A DNA stretch of 64,000 nt from Deltaproteobacteria bacterium (GCA_003235365.1 QJWJ01000212.1:1-64000); one strand, 5' to 3'; shown: positions 35,851 to 44,780, counted from the stretch's first letter. Program-made: numbers and translations. The notes: a model not told the origin generated them from the sequence alone.

Positions 35851-36278
35851 GCGGCTTCGGGCCAGCCCCTCCTAGCATAGTTCGCCCGAAATCAGCACCC
35901 GCGGGGGCTGGGCCGATGGGCAGTCGTGCGGCCGGCGGTCGGTGTTGCGCCGCGCTCGTCGAAACGGACCACGTGCTGGGGCTCATCGCCCTGTGAACGG
36001 CTGGATTGCATCGTTGCTCCGTATGTTCGGCCCACCGCCTTTCGGCCGCCGGTTTCGCAGCGTGCTCCACCCGTGGATGCGTTGCGCGTCACGCGGCATC
36101 GCGATGCGCGCCTGTTCGGTGTTCATCACCCCGACGTCGTGTCGGCGTCGCTTGCCCGCCATTCGTGACACGGGAGCTCTGCTCGTCGAGTGTCTGTTGC
36201 GTTTCTCGTGCGGAGCGTCCGTGCGGTGGCATCACGATTCGCCCCAACTGCGCCGAATTGTGTGATTAGACTCGCGCG
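35851..36278. other. Intergenic region of about 430 bases
   Basis: It separates plsB (leftward) from a lipoprotein gene (rightward), so it should hold two divergent promoters. Open frames here have no protein-like character and I see no repeat or structured RNA. Confidence 0.4.
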
Positions 36279-37646
36279 ATGATGCATCGCGCGTCGCTGG
36301 TGATCTTGCTGCTGCTCGCCACCCAAGGCTGTCGTTGCAGCGAGGAACCGGCGCCCGCCGATCAATCCCCGACGGTCCCATCCAGCGCCGCACCGGACGA
36401 TCGCTGCGCGCTGGTCGCCGGCAATCGCTTCTCGTTGCAAGGCCAGTCGGGGCAAGTGGAGCCAGAAGAGGCGGAGCTGCCCTTTGGCGTCGAGGTCGGT
36501 CGCGTTGCGTTCGCTCAGCAGCAACACTGGGTGCCGTTCATTCGCGGGGGGCGATCCGGGGCGAGCGCGGGATTGTTGGTACTCGGCGAGGCGATGGACG
36601 CCCGGATCATCGAGCTAGGGCCGCTGCACGGCGACGTTCCGCCGCCGAAGGTCGTCACCCGTGATTCGCGCGTCGTCGTGGTCCTGGCGGAAACCGATGC
36701 GAGCGGTGGGGCGTATCGGCTGGGCTCAGTCGCGGGTGGCGTCGGCGGCGATGTCGACTGGTTTGCCGAGGCCGACCAACACGGCGACGACTCGCCGGCG
36801 TTCGACGCGCTGCTGCTGCCCGCTGGGGGCATGCTCGTCTGGGACGATTGGAACGAAGAAGCGGGGCACAGCGAGATCCGCCTGAGCCGTTTCGATGAAC
36901 GACAGGCGACGCGACAGCTCGGGTTTCGGCGAGTGAGCCCCGAGGCAACGGATGCCGAGTCGCCGCGCTTGCTCACCCGAGGCAGCGGAGCGTGGCTGGT
37001 GTGGATTGCGCTCGGCAAGCCGGACGAGCTGACCAATCCGGCGATGCGAGCATCGACGGACGAGCCGAGCGCCGATGATGACGCGCTTCTGGTGAATCGG
37101 AGCTGGCTCGAGGTGGTGCGCCTCGACGAAGCGGGGCAACCCGAGGGTGAGCCGCTGCGAGTGACGCCCACCCGGGGCAGCGTCGTGGCCTACGACGCCA
37201 TCGCCGCACACGGTGACCACCTCTTGCTGGCGGCGCGCGAGGACGCGAGCATCGCCGAGCTCGACGAAGGAACGATCCGGGTGTTGCGGTTATCCGGCGA
37301 CGGCAGCGTTCAAGAGGAAGCGGTCCAAGCGCCGAATCTGGGTGCGAGTGCGCCCAGTTTGATCTTCGACTCGAAGCCGGGTGGAGGCGCGCCCCACGGC
37401 TGGATGGTGTTGGCGTCGCGCAGCGGTCAGACGATGATTGGGGGCCTCACTCCCTTTGGGTCGCCGCTGGAGATCGTTCAGCCGGATCCCGGTCTCGGTC
37501 GCGTCGGAGTGTTGGCGGCGCGGGGTGGTCAGCTGCTCGTCACCAAGCCCTCCGGGCAAGGCGCGGTATTCGAGACGATGCATTGTGACGTCGCGGAGAT
37601 GCCTCCCGCCGACGCGGGCGTCCTTCCGAGCCCCACTGGGCAATGA
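36279..37646 (+). CDS. Putative lipoprotein, possibly beta-propeller, function unknown
   Basis: A 455-residue protein with a lipoprotein signal (lipobox ATQGC near residue 17) and a Pro/Ser-rich start after the cysteine. The body has repeated beta-strand-like stretches with WLVWIAL, GGMLVWDDW, HGWMVLASRS and similar elements at roughly even spacing, which could be propeller blades. There are no catalytic motifs. The start ATGATG at 36279 leads directly into the signal. It stands alone, followed by the two hairpins at 37.7 kb. Confidence 0.65.
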   Translation: MMHRASLVILLLLATQGCRCSEEPAPADQSPTVPSSAAPDDRCALVAGNRFSLQGQSGQVEPEEAELPFGVEVGRVAFAQQQHWVPFIRGGRSGASAGLLVLGEAMDARIIELGPLHGDVPPPKVVTRDSRVVVVLAETDASGGAYRLGSVAGGVGGDVDWFAEADQHGDDSPAFDALLLPAGGMLVWDDWNEEAGHSEIRLSRFDERQATRQLGFRRVSPEATDAESPRLLTRGSGAWLVWIALGKPDELTNPAMRASTDEPSADDDALLVNRSWLEVVRLDEAGQPEGEPLRVTPTRGSVVAYDAIAAHGDHLLLAAREDASIAELDEGTIRVLRLSGDGSVQEEAVQAPNLGASAPSLIFDSKPGGGAPHGWMVLASRSGQTMIGGLTPFGSPLEIVQPDPGLGRVGVLAARGGQLLVTKPSGQGAVFETMHCDVAEMPPADAGVLPSPTGQ

Positions 37647-37734
37647 GGGGGCGCAAGGCGAGAAGGAGCTCGCCGCGTCAAGCAAGCGTGTGAATCGCCG
37701 CGAAATCGTTGCAAAAGGAATCGACAAAAGAAAA

Positions 37735-37762
37735 CGACGCAAACCTGGGGAGGTTTGCGTCG
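37735..37762. terminator. Perfect 12-bp hairpin, tandem with a second hairpin
   Basis: Left arm 37735-37746 and right arm 37751-37762 pair perfectly across a GGGG loop. On the minus strand the stem is followed by TTTTCTTTTG, so it could terminate leftward transcripts; on the plus strand it is followed by CGAAAAAA and lacks a T-tract. It lies about 90 bases after the stop of the lipoprotein gene. It may be part of a structured RNA with the next element. Confidence 0.55.
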
Positions 37763-37771
37763 CGAAAAAAG

Positions 37772-37809
37772 CACAGGGGCCTGGGGAGGGGAGGGGAACG
37801 GCCCCTGTG
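37772..37809 (+). other. Second hairpin overlapping a G-quadruplex motif
   Basis: CACAGGGGC (37772-37780) pairs with GCCCCTGTG (37801-37809), a 9-bp stem. Between and within it are four GGGG runs (37776, 37783, 37788, 37793) with 3-, 1- and 1-base spacers, which satisfies the four-run G-quadruplex pattern. The first run is also in the stem, so hairpin and quadruplex are mutually exclusive. The surrounding 37.8-38.0 kb stretch is notably AT-rich compared with its neighbours. Confidence 0.55.
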
Positions 37810-38038
37810 ACGAAAGCTGCGACGTTCTCGTGACGTCTGCCCTACATATAGCACTAAGTATGCCAGTGTCGTTTTGGTGAAATTCGAATAGTTACGGACA
37901 ATTGGTCATTGATCACATTTCACACATGAAACCACATGCTTCGGATTTGAACTCGGCATCGGTAGTTAGCCATGTGTTGGCGTGTTGGCGCGTCGAACCC
38001 CATTTGATTTCGCTCCGCACTTCGGGCACCGTCGGTTC

Positions 38039-38695
38039 ATGAGCCGGAAGCCCACGCCGTTGACCGACGAACTCAGGCACTACTTGCTTCGGGTCGGGAC
38101 CCGCGAGGACGCCGTGCTGCAGGAACTGCGAGAACGCACTGCGTTGCTGCCCGGGCGCGACATGCAGATTTCGGCTGAACAGGGGCAGTTGTTGCGCTTT
38201 CTCATCGAAACGCTGGGGGCCCGCTCGTGTTTGGAGGTTGGGGTGTTTACCGGCTACAGCGCGCTGTGCACGGCGTTGGCGATGCCCGACGACGGCAAGC
38301 TGGTCGCGCTCGACGTCGATGCCGAAACCACCGCCGTCGCCCGCGAGTTCTTCGAGCGGGCGGGCGTGGGGCACAAGCTCGATCTGCGCATCGGACCGGC
38401 GTCGCAATCGCTGGCGGAGCTGCTCGAAGCAAAGGCTGAGTTCGACTTCGCTTTCATCGACGCGGACAAGGAGAGCCTCGAAGTCTATTACCGCGACTGC
38501 CTGGCGCTGCTGCGCCCCGGTGGCGTGATGGCGATCGACAACGTGCTGTGGAACGGGTCGGTGATCGAGGCTGACAACCGTCGTCCCGCGACGATCGCGG
38601 TTCGGCAGCTGAACGAGCGTGTTCACGCCGACGAACGGGTGGCCCTGACCATGGTCCCGATCGGTGATGGGCTGACGCTGCTCCGCAAGCGTTGA
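38039..38695 (+). CDS. Class I SAM-dependent O-methyltransferase
   Basis: A 218-residue protein of the caffeoyl-CoA/catechol O-methyltransferase-like family. Motif I is EVGVFTGYSAL near residue 63; the acidic SAM-binding strand LVALDVD follows; the metal-site segment FIDADKE near residue 140 and AIDNVLW near 165 are typical of the Mg-dependent members. Its substrate is unknown. ATG at 38039 is the start because the alignment-like core begins there; upstream codons back to 37982 are poorly protein-like. No neighbour gives a pathway. Confidence 0.85.
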   Translation: MSRKPTPLTDELRHYLLRVGTREDAVLQELRERTALLPGRDMQISAEQGQLLRFLIETLGARSCLEVGVFTGYSALCTALAMPDDGKLVALDVDAETTAVAREFFERAGVGHKLDLRIGPASQSLAELLEAKAEFDFAFIDADKESLEVYYRDCLALLRPGGVMAIDNVLWNGSVIEADNRRPATIAVRQLNERVHADERVALTMVPIGDGLTLLRKR

Positions 38696-38907
38696 CGACG
38701 GCCGTTCCGTATGGGTGGGCCCGAGGGCCGGAAGGCGGTTCGAGGTGTAAGCCGAGACGGGGGCCCCCGCGTTGGGTCCGGGTGATTGCGACGACTGCAG
38801 AGTTTCCGTCGGGCCCGGCATTCGAGGCGCCTGCACTGGCCAGTGGGCTAGGTGCCGTTGCCGTTCTCTTGCACCGCCGGGCCCTCGCGCCCTTACAACG
38901 GCAGCCG

Positions 38908-39549
38908 GTGGACGTCGATCTGAACGAGCCTCAGCGGTTGGCGTGGGAGCGCCAGATCCTCGCTCGTGCAGCGACCGGCGAGCGCGCTGCCTGGTCGGCG
39001 CTGTACGACCAGTTTGCCAATCTGTTGTTCAGTCGAGTGCTGATGCCCAAGTTGGGCAATCGCGCGGCGGCGGAGGATGCACTGTCCGAGACGTTTCGAA
39101 CGGCCATCGAGCGCATCGAGCAATTCGAGCCGCGCGGCGCGAGCGTCTATTTTTGGTTGGCACGGATCGCCGCCAACAAGGCGACCGACATGTTTCGCGC
39201 GCGCGGTGTGAGCAGCCGGGCCGTGGTGAACATGGAGGCGCAGTTGTTGCCCTTGCTCGACTCGCCGATCACCCCCGAACACGCCCTGGACTGCAAAAAG
39301 CAATACACCGCTGTCGGTGAACGACTCGGCAGCTGTCTGCAGCGGATCAATCCGCGCTACCGGCGCGCCATCGAGCTGCGTTTCTTCGAGGAACTGTCGC
39401 GTGAGCAGTGCGCGGTCGAGCTCGACGTCAAGCTCGGCACGTTCGACGTACTGTTGCTCCGCGCGCTCAAGGCCCTACGCAAACAGTGGGACGAGCAAAC
39501 AGCCGCCGCAGGGCAGTCTCTGCAAACGACCGAATTCGGAGCCCAATGA
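38908..39549 (+). CDS. ECF-type RNA polymerase sigma factor
   Basis: A 213-residue sigma-70 family protein. Region 2 has the helix around LGNRAAAEDALSETF and the FWLARIAANKATDMFR pattern; region 4 is an HTH-like stretch from RYRRAIELRFFEE to LRALKALRKQ. No sigma 1.1 or 3 region, so it belongs to the ECF group. It begins a four-gene operon with an anti-sigma-like membrane protein and two lipoproteins, suggesting envelope-stress control. The start is uncertain; GTG 38908 is chosen because upstream residues look unlike sigma factors. Confidence 0.85.
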   Translation: MDVDLNEPQRLAWERQILARAATGERAAWSALYDQFANLLFSRVLMPKLGNRAAAEDALSETFRTAIERIEQFEPRGASVYFWLARIAANKATDMFRARGVSSRAVVNMEAQLLPLLDSPITPEHALDCKKQYTAVGERLGSCLQRINPRYRRAIELRFFEELSREQCAVELDVKLGTFDVLLLRALKALRKQWDEQTAAAGQSLQTTEFGAQ

Positions 39550-39747
39550 GTTTCGTCAACCCCATCCAGCCACTGCTAAATGAGAGTTCGCGACCCGCGC
39601 ACTGTCATTCGATGCAACACAGCATGGAGTCGAGAAACCGACTGCAACGAGGGCGATCTTTCGGACCCTCACCCAACGGGGGTTCGAAAAACCGCCCGAC
39701 GATCGGGCTCGCCCATTTGGCGTCGAGCACCTTCAAGGAGATCCACC

Positions 39748-40269
39748 GTGCCCACCTCGAATGATCCGCCGCCCTGGGACGAAATCGACGACGCCGAACC
39801 GTCGCAAGAGGAACTGGCCGAAGCGGCCCAGCTGGCGCGCGCTCTCGACCGAGGAACGGCGTCGGCGCCGTTGCCCGAAGACGCGTTGGAGGCCGCTGCG
39901 CTGCTGAGCGTCGTCCACGAGCCGACGTTGGGCGACGAGCGTGCCGGCGCGATCTTCGAAGGCTTGCAGCCTGCGCTGGACAAGCGCCGTGAACGCAGCA
40001 CGGCACAGCGCCGCGGTCTGTGGTTGTGGTGGCTCGGAACGGCGTTGGGAGCCGCCGCGCTGCTGTTGTACGTGCAGGTGAACGACCCGTCGTCTCCCGA
40101 GCCGGTCGGGCCGGGGCCCGTGTCGGCCGTGCTGCCTGCGCCGAGCGTGCGCCTGCTCGAGGCTCAGGCTGCGCTGCTCGCTGAGGGCACTGAAGAACAC
40201 GCTGAGGCTTTCGAGCGCGAGATGAGCCTGTACCGGGTGCGGGTTCTGGCCGCACTGGAGGAGCGCTGA
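39748..40269 (+). CDS. Putative anti-sigma-like single-span membrane protein
   Basis: A 173-residue protein. Residues 1-85 are acidic/helical and presumably cytoplasmic, residues about 90-108 form one membrane span (WLWWLGTALGAAALLLYV), and the rest is periplasmic. It follows the sigma gene by about 200 bases. The start GTG has a good AAGGAG 7 bases upstream. It lacks the HX3CX2C zinc motif of classical zinc anti-sigma factors, so its binding mode would be different if it is one. The call rests mainly on position and layout. Confidence 0.6.
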   Translation: MPTSNDPPPWDEIDDAEPSQEELAEAAQLARALDRGTASAPLPEDALEAAALLSVVHEPTLGDERAGAIFEGLQPALDKRRERSTAQRRGLWLWWLGTALGAAALLLYVQVNDPSSPEPVGPGPVSAVLPAPSVRLLEAQAALLAEGTEEHAEAFEREMSLYRVRVLAALEER

Positions 40270-40273
40270 GCTC

Positions 40274-40849
40274 ATGACGTCGCGCGACGTCCGCTCTGCT
40301 GCGTTTGCCCGACGCTCGTCGTCGGGCCGCGCGCGCGCGCGCGGGCGAGTCGTCGCGGTGTGCCTGGCGGTGTGGGCCGTGGGCTGTCATCGAGCCGAGC
40401 CGAGCTCGGAGTCGGGTTCGGAGGACTCGGCCGTGTCGGTACCGGTAACGGCCGGCACCGCCGGGTGGCTCGGGCCGGTGCGCGCGGCCCACCAACTCGC
40501 GGACGCCGCGGATTCGCCAGCTGCTCGCCAGCTTGCTATCGAGGCCATCGACGCCGCGCTTGCAGGCATCGATGTCGGCGCGGGCCCCGCGGTTCGATGG
40601 GTCGAGCAGGACCTGCTCGCGCGTTCGGCGCAGCTGTGGCTCGATTCCGAGCAGCCGAGTCGTGCCTTGGCGGCCTGTGCCTCCGGTCTCGAACTGTCCG
40701 AGGAAGTCAGCGTGCCCGCCGCCACGCTTTGGATGGTGCAGGGCAAGGCGCACGAGCAGCTGGGTGACAAAGCCCGCGCGGTGGAAAGTTACCACCGTGC
40801 ACTGGTGATGAACCAAGAGCTGATGAATCGAAGTCTGGGAGAAGAATGA
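40274..40849 (+). CDS. Small lipoprotein with TPR-like repeats
   Basis: A 191-residue predicted lipoprotein: basic, Arg-rich start, then hydrophobic core and VGC lipobox near residue 38. Residues 80-185 look like two or three TPR helices, including ARSAQLWLDSEQPSRALAACA and GKAHEQLGDKARAVESYHRAL. A sensor-scaffold role in the ECF system is plausible but inferred. It follows the anti-sigma-like gene by 4 bases and overlaps the next by 4 (ATGA). Its start has a CG-dinucleotide run coding the Arg/Ala stretch. Confidence 0.7.
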   Translation: MTSRDVRSAAFARRSSSGRARARGRVVAVCLAVWAVGCHRAEPSSESGSEDSAVSVPVTAGTAGWLGPVRAAHQLADAADSPAARQLAIEAIDAALAGIDVGAGPAVRWVEQDLLARSAQLWLDSEQPSRALAACASGLELSEEVSVPAATLWMVQGKAHEQLGDKARAVESYHRALVMNQELMNRSLGEE

Positions 40850-41436
40850 TGACGATGCGCGCGTGGATATGGGTGTCGTTTCTTGGAGTGTGTGCGTGTG
40901 GTACACAGGTGGCGCCCGCTGAAAGTCCGGAGCCCGAGCAAGAGTCGGTGGAGGAGGCGCCACCGCCGGCCCAGGCCGGGTCGCAGTGGGCCGACGAGCC
41001 CGAAGGTGCCGGCGCGCAGCCTGCCCCCGAGGCGCCCCCGAGGCGCCACACGAGGATCTCCGAGGATTCGACGACGAACGTGGACATCGACGACGAGTCG
41101 TTCGATGAAGCGCCGGCGCAGCGTCCGGCGCCGCAGCCCGCGTCGCCACCGCGCCGCGCGAAGAAGGCCGAAAGGCCACAACAGGCACGGCTCGAGCCGT
41201 CCCCGGAGCGCCTCGCGGAATGGCTGGTTGCCAGCCAGCGCGAACTCGACCAAGTGTTGGCCTTGGCCGAGCCGGATTGCGAGGCAGCACGCCAGTTTCG
41301 ACAAATGGTCTGCAAACTGGCCGACCGCATCTGTGACATCTCCGATTCGGTCGATTCCGCGCAGGTTTCCCGCTGTCGAGATGGCAGGCAGCGCTGCGCC
41401 CAGTCGCGGACCGCCTACGCCAAGCGTTGCGAGTGA
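40846..41436 (+). CDS. Putative lipoprotein with Cys-rich C-terminus
   Basis: A 196-residue protein with lipobox CAC near residue 18, then a long Pro/Glu/Ala-rich linker. The C-terminal 75 residues carry cysteines in DCEAARQF, VCKLADRICD, RCRDGRQRCAQ, and a final C near the end, probably forming disulfides. No known function. It is the last gene of the ECF operon, coupled by ATGA to the TPR lipoprotein. Confidence 0.65.
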   Translation: MMTMRAWIWVSFLGVCACGTQVAPAESPEPEQESVEEAPPPAQAGSQWADEPEGAGAQPAPEAPPRRHTRISEDSTTNVDIDDESFDEAPAQRPAPQPASPPRRAKKAERPQQARLEPSPERLAEWLVASQRELDQVLALAEPDCEAARQFRQMVCKLADRICDISDSVDSAQVSRCRDGRQRCAQSRTAYAKRCE

Positions 41437-41558
41437 AGCTTGCGCGCCCGCGGGGCGTGCGGCTGGGCACTGACGCGGGTGTCGACGTTCGGTCGATGAC
41501 GTCTCGAGAGCGGGACACACGTCGTGAGTTTCCGTTCGAGCTTGCCTATAACTGCGCC

Positions 41559-43748
41559 ATGCGCAGCCGCTGGTACCACATCCCGTCATTTCACGGTCCA
41601 CACCTCGGCATCGAGAAGCGGGCGTCGTGGTTGGAGCTGTTCTACGACCTGATCTTCGTCGCCTCGTTCATCCAGCTGGGCAATGGGCTCAGCGGACACG
41701 TCTCGATTCACGGAGCGCTGGCTTTCGCGGGTGTGTTTCTGACGTTGTGGGTCGCCTGGACGGGCTACACGTTTTTTGCCAATCGCTACACCGTCGACGA
41801 CTTCGTCCACCGGCTGATGGTCTTCGCCCAGATGTTCGCCGTCGGGGGCATGACACTCAACGCGTCGCGGGTGTTGGATCACGAGTTGTTCGGCTTTGCC
41901 ATCTCGGCGGGTTTGGCGCAGTTGATTGTGGCCGCGTTGCATTACCGTGCTTGGAAACAGGTCCCGGAAACGCGACCCTACGCGGCGTACTGGGGCGGTG
42001 TGTTTGGCCTGTGCGGTGGGATTTGGGTCGTCAGTGCCTGGCTCGAGGTCAATCTGGCTCTGGGGTTGTGGGGCGTGGCGACACTGTTGTTGCTGCTGTC
42101 GCCGCTCAGTCGTCAGTCGCTGTCGCTCAGCGAACGCTTTCCGATCGATTTCGAACACCTCGGTGAGCGCTACGGTTTGCTGACGCTGATTGTGTTGGGT
42201 GAATCCTTCGTCAAGGTGTTGTCAGCGCTCACGGCTGACGACCATTCGCCGTATCTCGCGTCCGGCGTGCTTTTGGCCATGACTTGTGCGTTGTGGTGGG
42301 TCTATTTCGATGACGTCGCTGGCGCGCACGTTCGGGCCGGAAAGGCGCGTTGGGTAGTTTGGTTGTACGGTCACATCCCCGTGCAAATCGGCATCACGGG
42401 TGTCGGCGTCGCGCTGAAGAAGGCTCTGCAGTTCACCTGGGATGCGCCGGCTCCGGCGGGGTATCGCTGGCTCTTGGCGGGCTTCTTGGCCATGGCGTTG
42501 TTTGGTGTGGCGGCCATCGATTCGGCGACCGACCGTTCCAGCACCGAGGTGCGCAACAACGCGCGGGTCAACATGCGTTGGGCGTCCGCGATTGCCCTGC
42601 TCGTGCTGGCGCCGGCCGGAGCGAACATGAGCGGTCGCGCGTTTCTTGGCTTTCTGACGGCGTTGATGCTGGCGCAGGTCGTGTTCGACATGATGATGTC
42701 GCCGTTGGCGGAAAGTGCGCACACGGAGCACGGCAAGCGCAGTCTCGCCGACCTGGTCCGCACGGGGGAAGTCGGCGGATTGTCGATGCGTGATCCGTCC
42801 GAGGCGATCCGCAAGGGGACCCCGGCCGAACTGCGCAGCGACTTGTACTTCTACTTCATGTCGGGCGGCTGGGTTCGCGTGTTCGTGAGTCTGGGATTTC
42901 TGTTCGTGTTTGCGAACGTGTTCTTCGCGGCCTTGTACACCTTCGATCCCGACGCCATCGGCGGCGGGGTCGGCACGTTCGGCGACGCCTTCTTCTTCAG
43001 CGTTCAGACCATGTCGACCATCGGCTACGGTCACCTCTACCCGCTGAGCGAGTACGGCAGTTTCGTGGCCACCGTCGAAGCGGCTTTCACGATGATCGGC
43101 TTGGCGATCGTCGCTGGCTTCGTATTTGCCAAGGCCAGCCGCCCGCGCGCGAGCGTGCTGTTCAGCGAGCCGATGCTGATCACCAAGATCGACGGCCGCC
43201 CGGCGTTGGTGATCCGTTTGGGTAACGCGCGTGGCAACGATGTCGTGGACGCGTCGTTGGACTTGGTCGTGCTGCGTGACGAGGTCAGTGCCGAAGGTGT
43301 GCACATGCGGCGTTTGCGAGACTTGAAGCTGGAGCGTTCCCGCACGCCCATGTTCGTTCTGACGTGGACGATCATGCACGTCATCGACGAGTCCAGCCCC
43401 CTGTGGGGGGTCGACTGGAGCGCGCCGGAGAATCACGTGGTCAGCTTCGTAGCGACCATGGTCGGGCACGACGGCACGTATGGCCAGACGATCTACTCCC
43501 GAAGGGTGTACCCGGTGCGCGCGGTCCGCGTCGGCCACCGCTTCGTGGACGTCCTCGAACGTTTGGAGGATGGCCGGATGATGGTCGACTACGGTCGCTT
43601 TCACGACACGAGTGAGGAGCCGGAGGTGCGGCGGCAACTGCTCGAGTCCTCGGCGGCGGTCACGGCGCTCGAAGGGCGACCAACGTCGGGTGAGCCGGCG
43701 GCGAGTGGGCAGCCCCACGCGGAGCCGGGGTCGCAAGAGACGACCTGA
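41559..43748 (+). CDS. Fusion of LtrA-family membrane protein and inward-rectifier-like potassium channel
   Basis: A 729-residue membrane protein. Residues about 10-400 resemble bacterial low-temperature-requirement protein A, with RASWLELFYDLIFVASF near the start, the family motif ERYGLLTLIVLGES, and about ten spans. Residues about 435-730 look like a Kir-type channel: one span, a pore loop with selectivity filter TIGYGHLYP near 486, a second span, and a beta-rich cytoplasmic domain (RASVLFSEPMLI, RLGNARGNDVVDASL). This is unlike the separate LtrA and Kir proteins of most bacteria. ATG 41559 is used; upstream codons in the frame are unconvincing. Activity as a K+ channel is likely; LtrA's role is unknown. 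Confidence 0.85.
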   Translation: MRSRWYHIPSFHGPHLGIEKRASWLELFYDLIFVASFIQLGNGLSGHVSIHGALAFAGVFLTLWVAWTGYTFFANRYTVDDFVHRLMVFAQMFAVGGMTLNASRVLDHELFGFAISAGLAQLIVAALHYRAWKQVPETRPYAAYWGGVFGLCGGIWVVSAWLEVNLALGLWGVATLLLLLSPLSRQSLSLSERFPIDFEHLGERYGLLTLIVLGESFVKVLSALTADDHSPYLASGVLLAMTCALWWVYFDDVAGAHVRAGKARWVVWLYGHIPVQIGITGVGVALKKALQFTWDAPAPAGYRWLLAGFLAMALFGVAAIDSATDRSSTEVRNNARVNMRWASAIALLVLAPAGANMSGRAFLGFLTALMLAQVVFDMMMSPLAESAHTEHGKRSLADLVRTGEVGGLSMRDPSEAIRKGTPAELRSDLYFYFMSGGWVRVFVSLGFLFVFANVFFAALYTFDPDAIGGGVGTFGDAFFFSVQTMSTIGYGHLYPLSEYGSFVATVEAAFTMIGLAIVAGFVFAKASRPRASVLFSEPMLITKIDGRPALVIRLGNARGNDVVDASLDLVVLRDEVSAEGVHMRRLRDLKLERSRTPMFVLTWTIMHVIDESSPLWGVDWSAPENHVVSFVATMVGHDGTYGQTIYSRRVYPVRAVRVGHRFVDVLERLEDGRMMVDYGRFHDTSEEPEVRRQLLESSAAVTALEGRPTSGEPAASGQPHAEPGSQETT

Positions 43749-43769
43749 GCGACGGAATGAAGCCGTCGC
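43749..43769 (+). terminator. Possible hairpin after the LtrA-Kir gene
   Basis: GCGACGG / CCGTCGC pair with a 7-base loop directly after the TGA stop. There is no T-tract, so it is a weak candidate. Confidence 0.3.
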
Positions 43770-43856
43770 CCGACCTCGGGTCGCCCGCGCTCTGTGGAGG
43801 GAGGATTTTGCCGACTCTCCCGTTTCCCCCGATCGGCGCCTGCGCTATGGGAAGGC

Positions 43857-44252
43857 GTGGCCCTCGAAGAGCACGTCCAACAGTTCATCACGTTGCTGAG
43901 TGAGTCGAAAAGCTTGGAGGCGATGGAACGCTTCTACGCGGACGACGTGTGCGTGTTCGAAAACCGCGTGATGGCACGTGCGGGTAAACGCCGGTGTCTC
44001 GATCACGAACGCGAGCAGCTTCGCGGGCAGCCCGAGCCGCCTCGGATCAAGTTGACTCGCTACGCCCTCGAACCACTGGCGGCGGACCCCGACAGCGGGC
44101 ACGCGTTTCTCGAATACATCATTCGCTTCTTTCACGCCGACGGACGTGCCATGCGGGTCGAGGAGGTAGCGGTCTCCGTGTGGGAACGTGGGCGAATCGT
44201 GCAAGAGCGGTTCTACTACGATGGCGTCGTCGACGAAGGCGACGCGACCTGA
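43857..44252 (+). CDS. SnoaL-like/NTF2-fold protein
   Basis: A 131-residue protein predicted to have the NTF2-like cone fold: first helices (HVQQFITLLSESKSLEAMERFYADD), then alternating strands with EYIIRFFHADGRAMRVEEVAVSVWERGRIVQERFYYD spread through the C-terminal half. Such proteins can be isomerases, hydrolases or simple binding modules, and nothing fixes a substrate. The GTG start at 43857 has GGGAAGG upstream, rather close. It converges on a small membrane-protein gene. Confidence 0.7.
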   Translation: MALEEHVQQFITLLSESKSLEAMERFYADDVCVFENRVMARAGKRRCLDHEREQLRGQPEPPRIKLTRYALEPLAADPDSGHAFLEYIIRFFHADGRAMRVEEVAVSVWERGRIVQERFYYDGVVDEGDAT

Positions 44253-44270
44253 GCGATCAGGAGCCCCACT

Positions 44271-44597
44271 CTATTCGGCCGCGCTTCGCGACCCTTTCAA
44301 CCGTTCGACCGCGGCCTTGCTGGCGGCGACGTAGCGCTCCGGATCTTCGACCGCGTACCACGTCCAGCCGTGGCGCCGGCAGAACCAGATGTGGCCCGCC
44401 AACCCAAGCCCTTGATGCAGCCACGCGATGAGAATGCTCCAGTGTCCGATCCAAACTGATAACGCTGCATAGGCGGCTGGGTGAACCAGGAGCTTGCCGT
44501 ACAGCTTCCACTTCGGCCAAACGAGCCTCCACGTGACGCTTGCCAAAGCCAGCGACGGGACCGACGCCACTGCTACGTCGAAGAGCACTCCGCTCAT
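44271..44597 (-). CDS. Small membrane protein, conserved-looking, function unknown
   Basis: A 108-residue protein with two or three hydrophobic segments (VLFDVAVASVPSLALASV, HPAAYAALSVWIGHWSILIAWL) and a C-terminal soluble tail (YAVEDPERYVAASKAAVERL). I do not recognise the family. ATG 44597 is preferred to a TTG at 44612. Codon use is like that of neighbours. It lies between the SnoaL-like gene and pheA. Confidence 0.6.
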   Translation of the reverse strand: MSGVLFDVAVASVPSLALASVTWRLVWPKWKLYGKLLVHPAAYAALSVWIGHWSILIAWLHQGLGLAGHIWFCRRHGWTWYAVEDPERYVAASKAAVERLKGSRSAAE

Positions 44598-44780
44598 GTG
44601 CGCTTTGTGCAACCACTGTCCCGTCTGTCAAGTGTTCGTCCGCGACGCACCGTGAAACCCCAATGGATCCGCCTGTGCAACGGCGCACCAGAAGCGTGGC
44701 ACGTCGCGTCAGCGACGCCGTATCGAGTGGCCCGGTCGGGCGCCGCGACGTCAATGCGGACCCGCCGCCGCGGCAGTCGC

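Noticed and set aside
37735-37762. A terminator for the rightward lipoprotein gene
   Set aside because: The stem is followed by A residues on the plus strand, not T. It is kept as a structured element instead.
42222-43736. A 504-residue leftward frame over the LtrA-Kir gene
   Set aside because: Shadow frame of a clear membrane protein with a selectivity filter.
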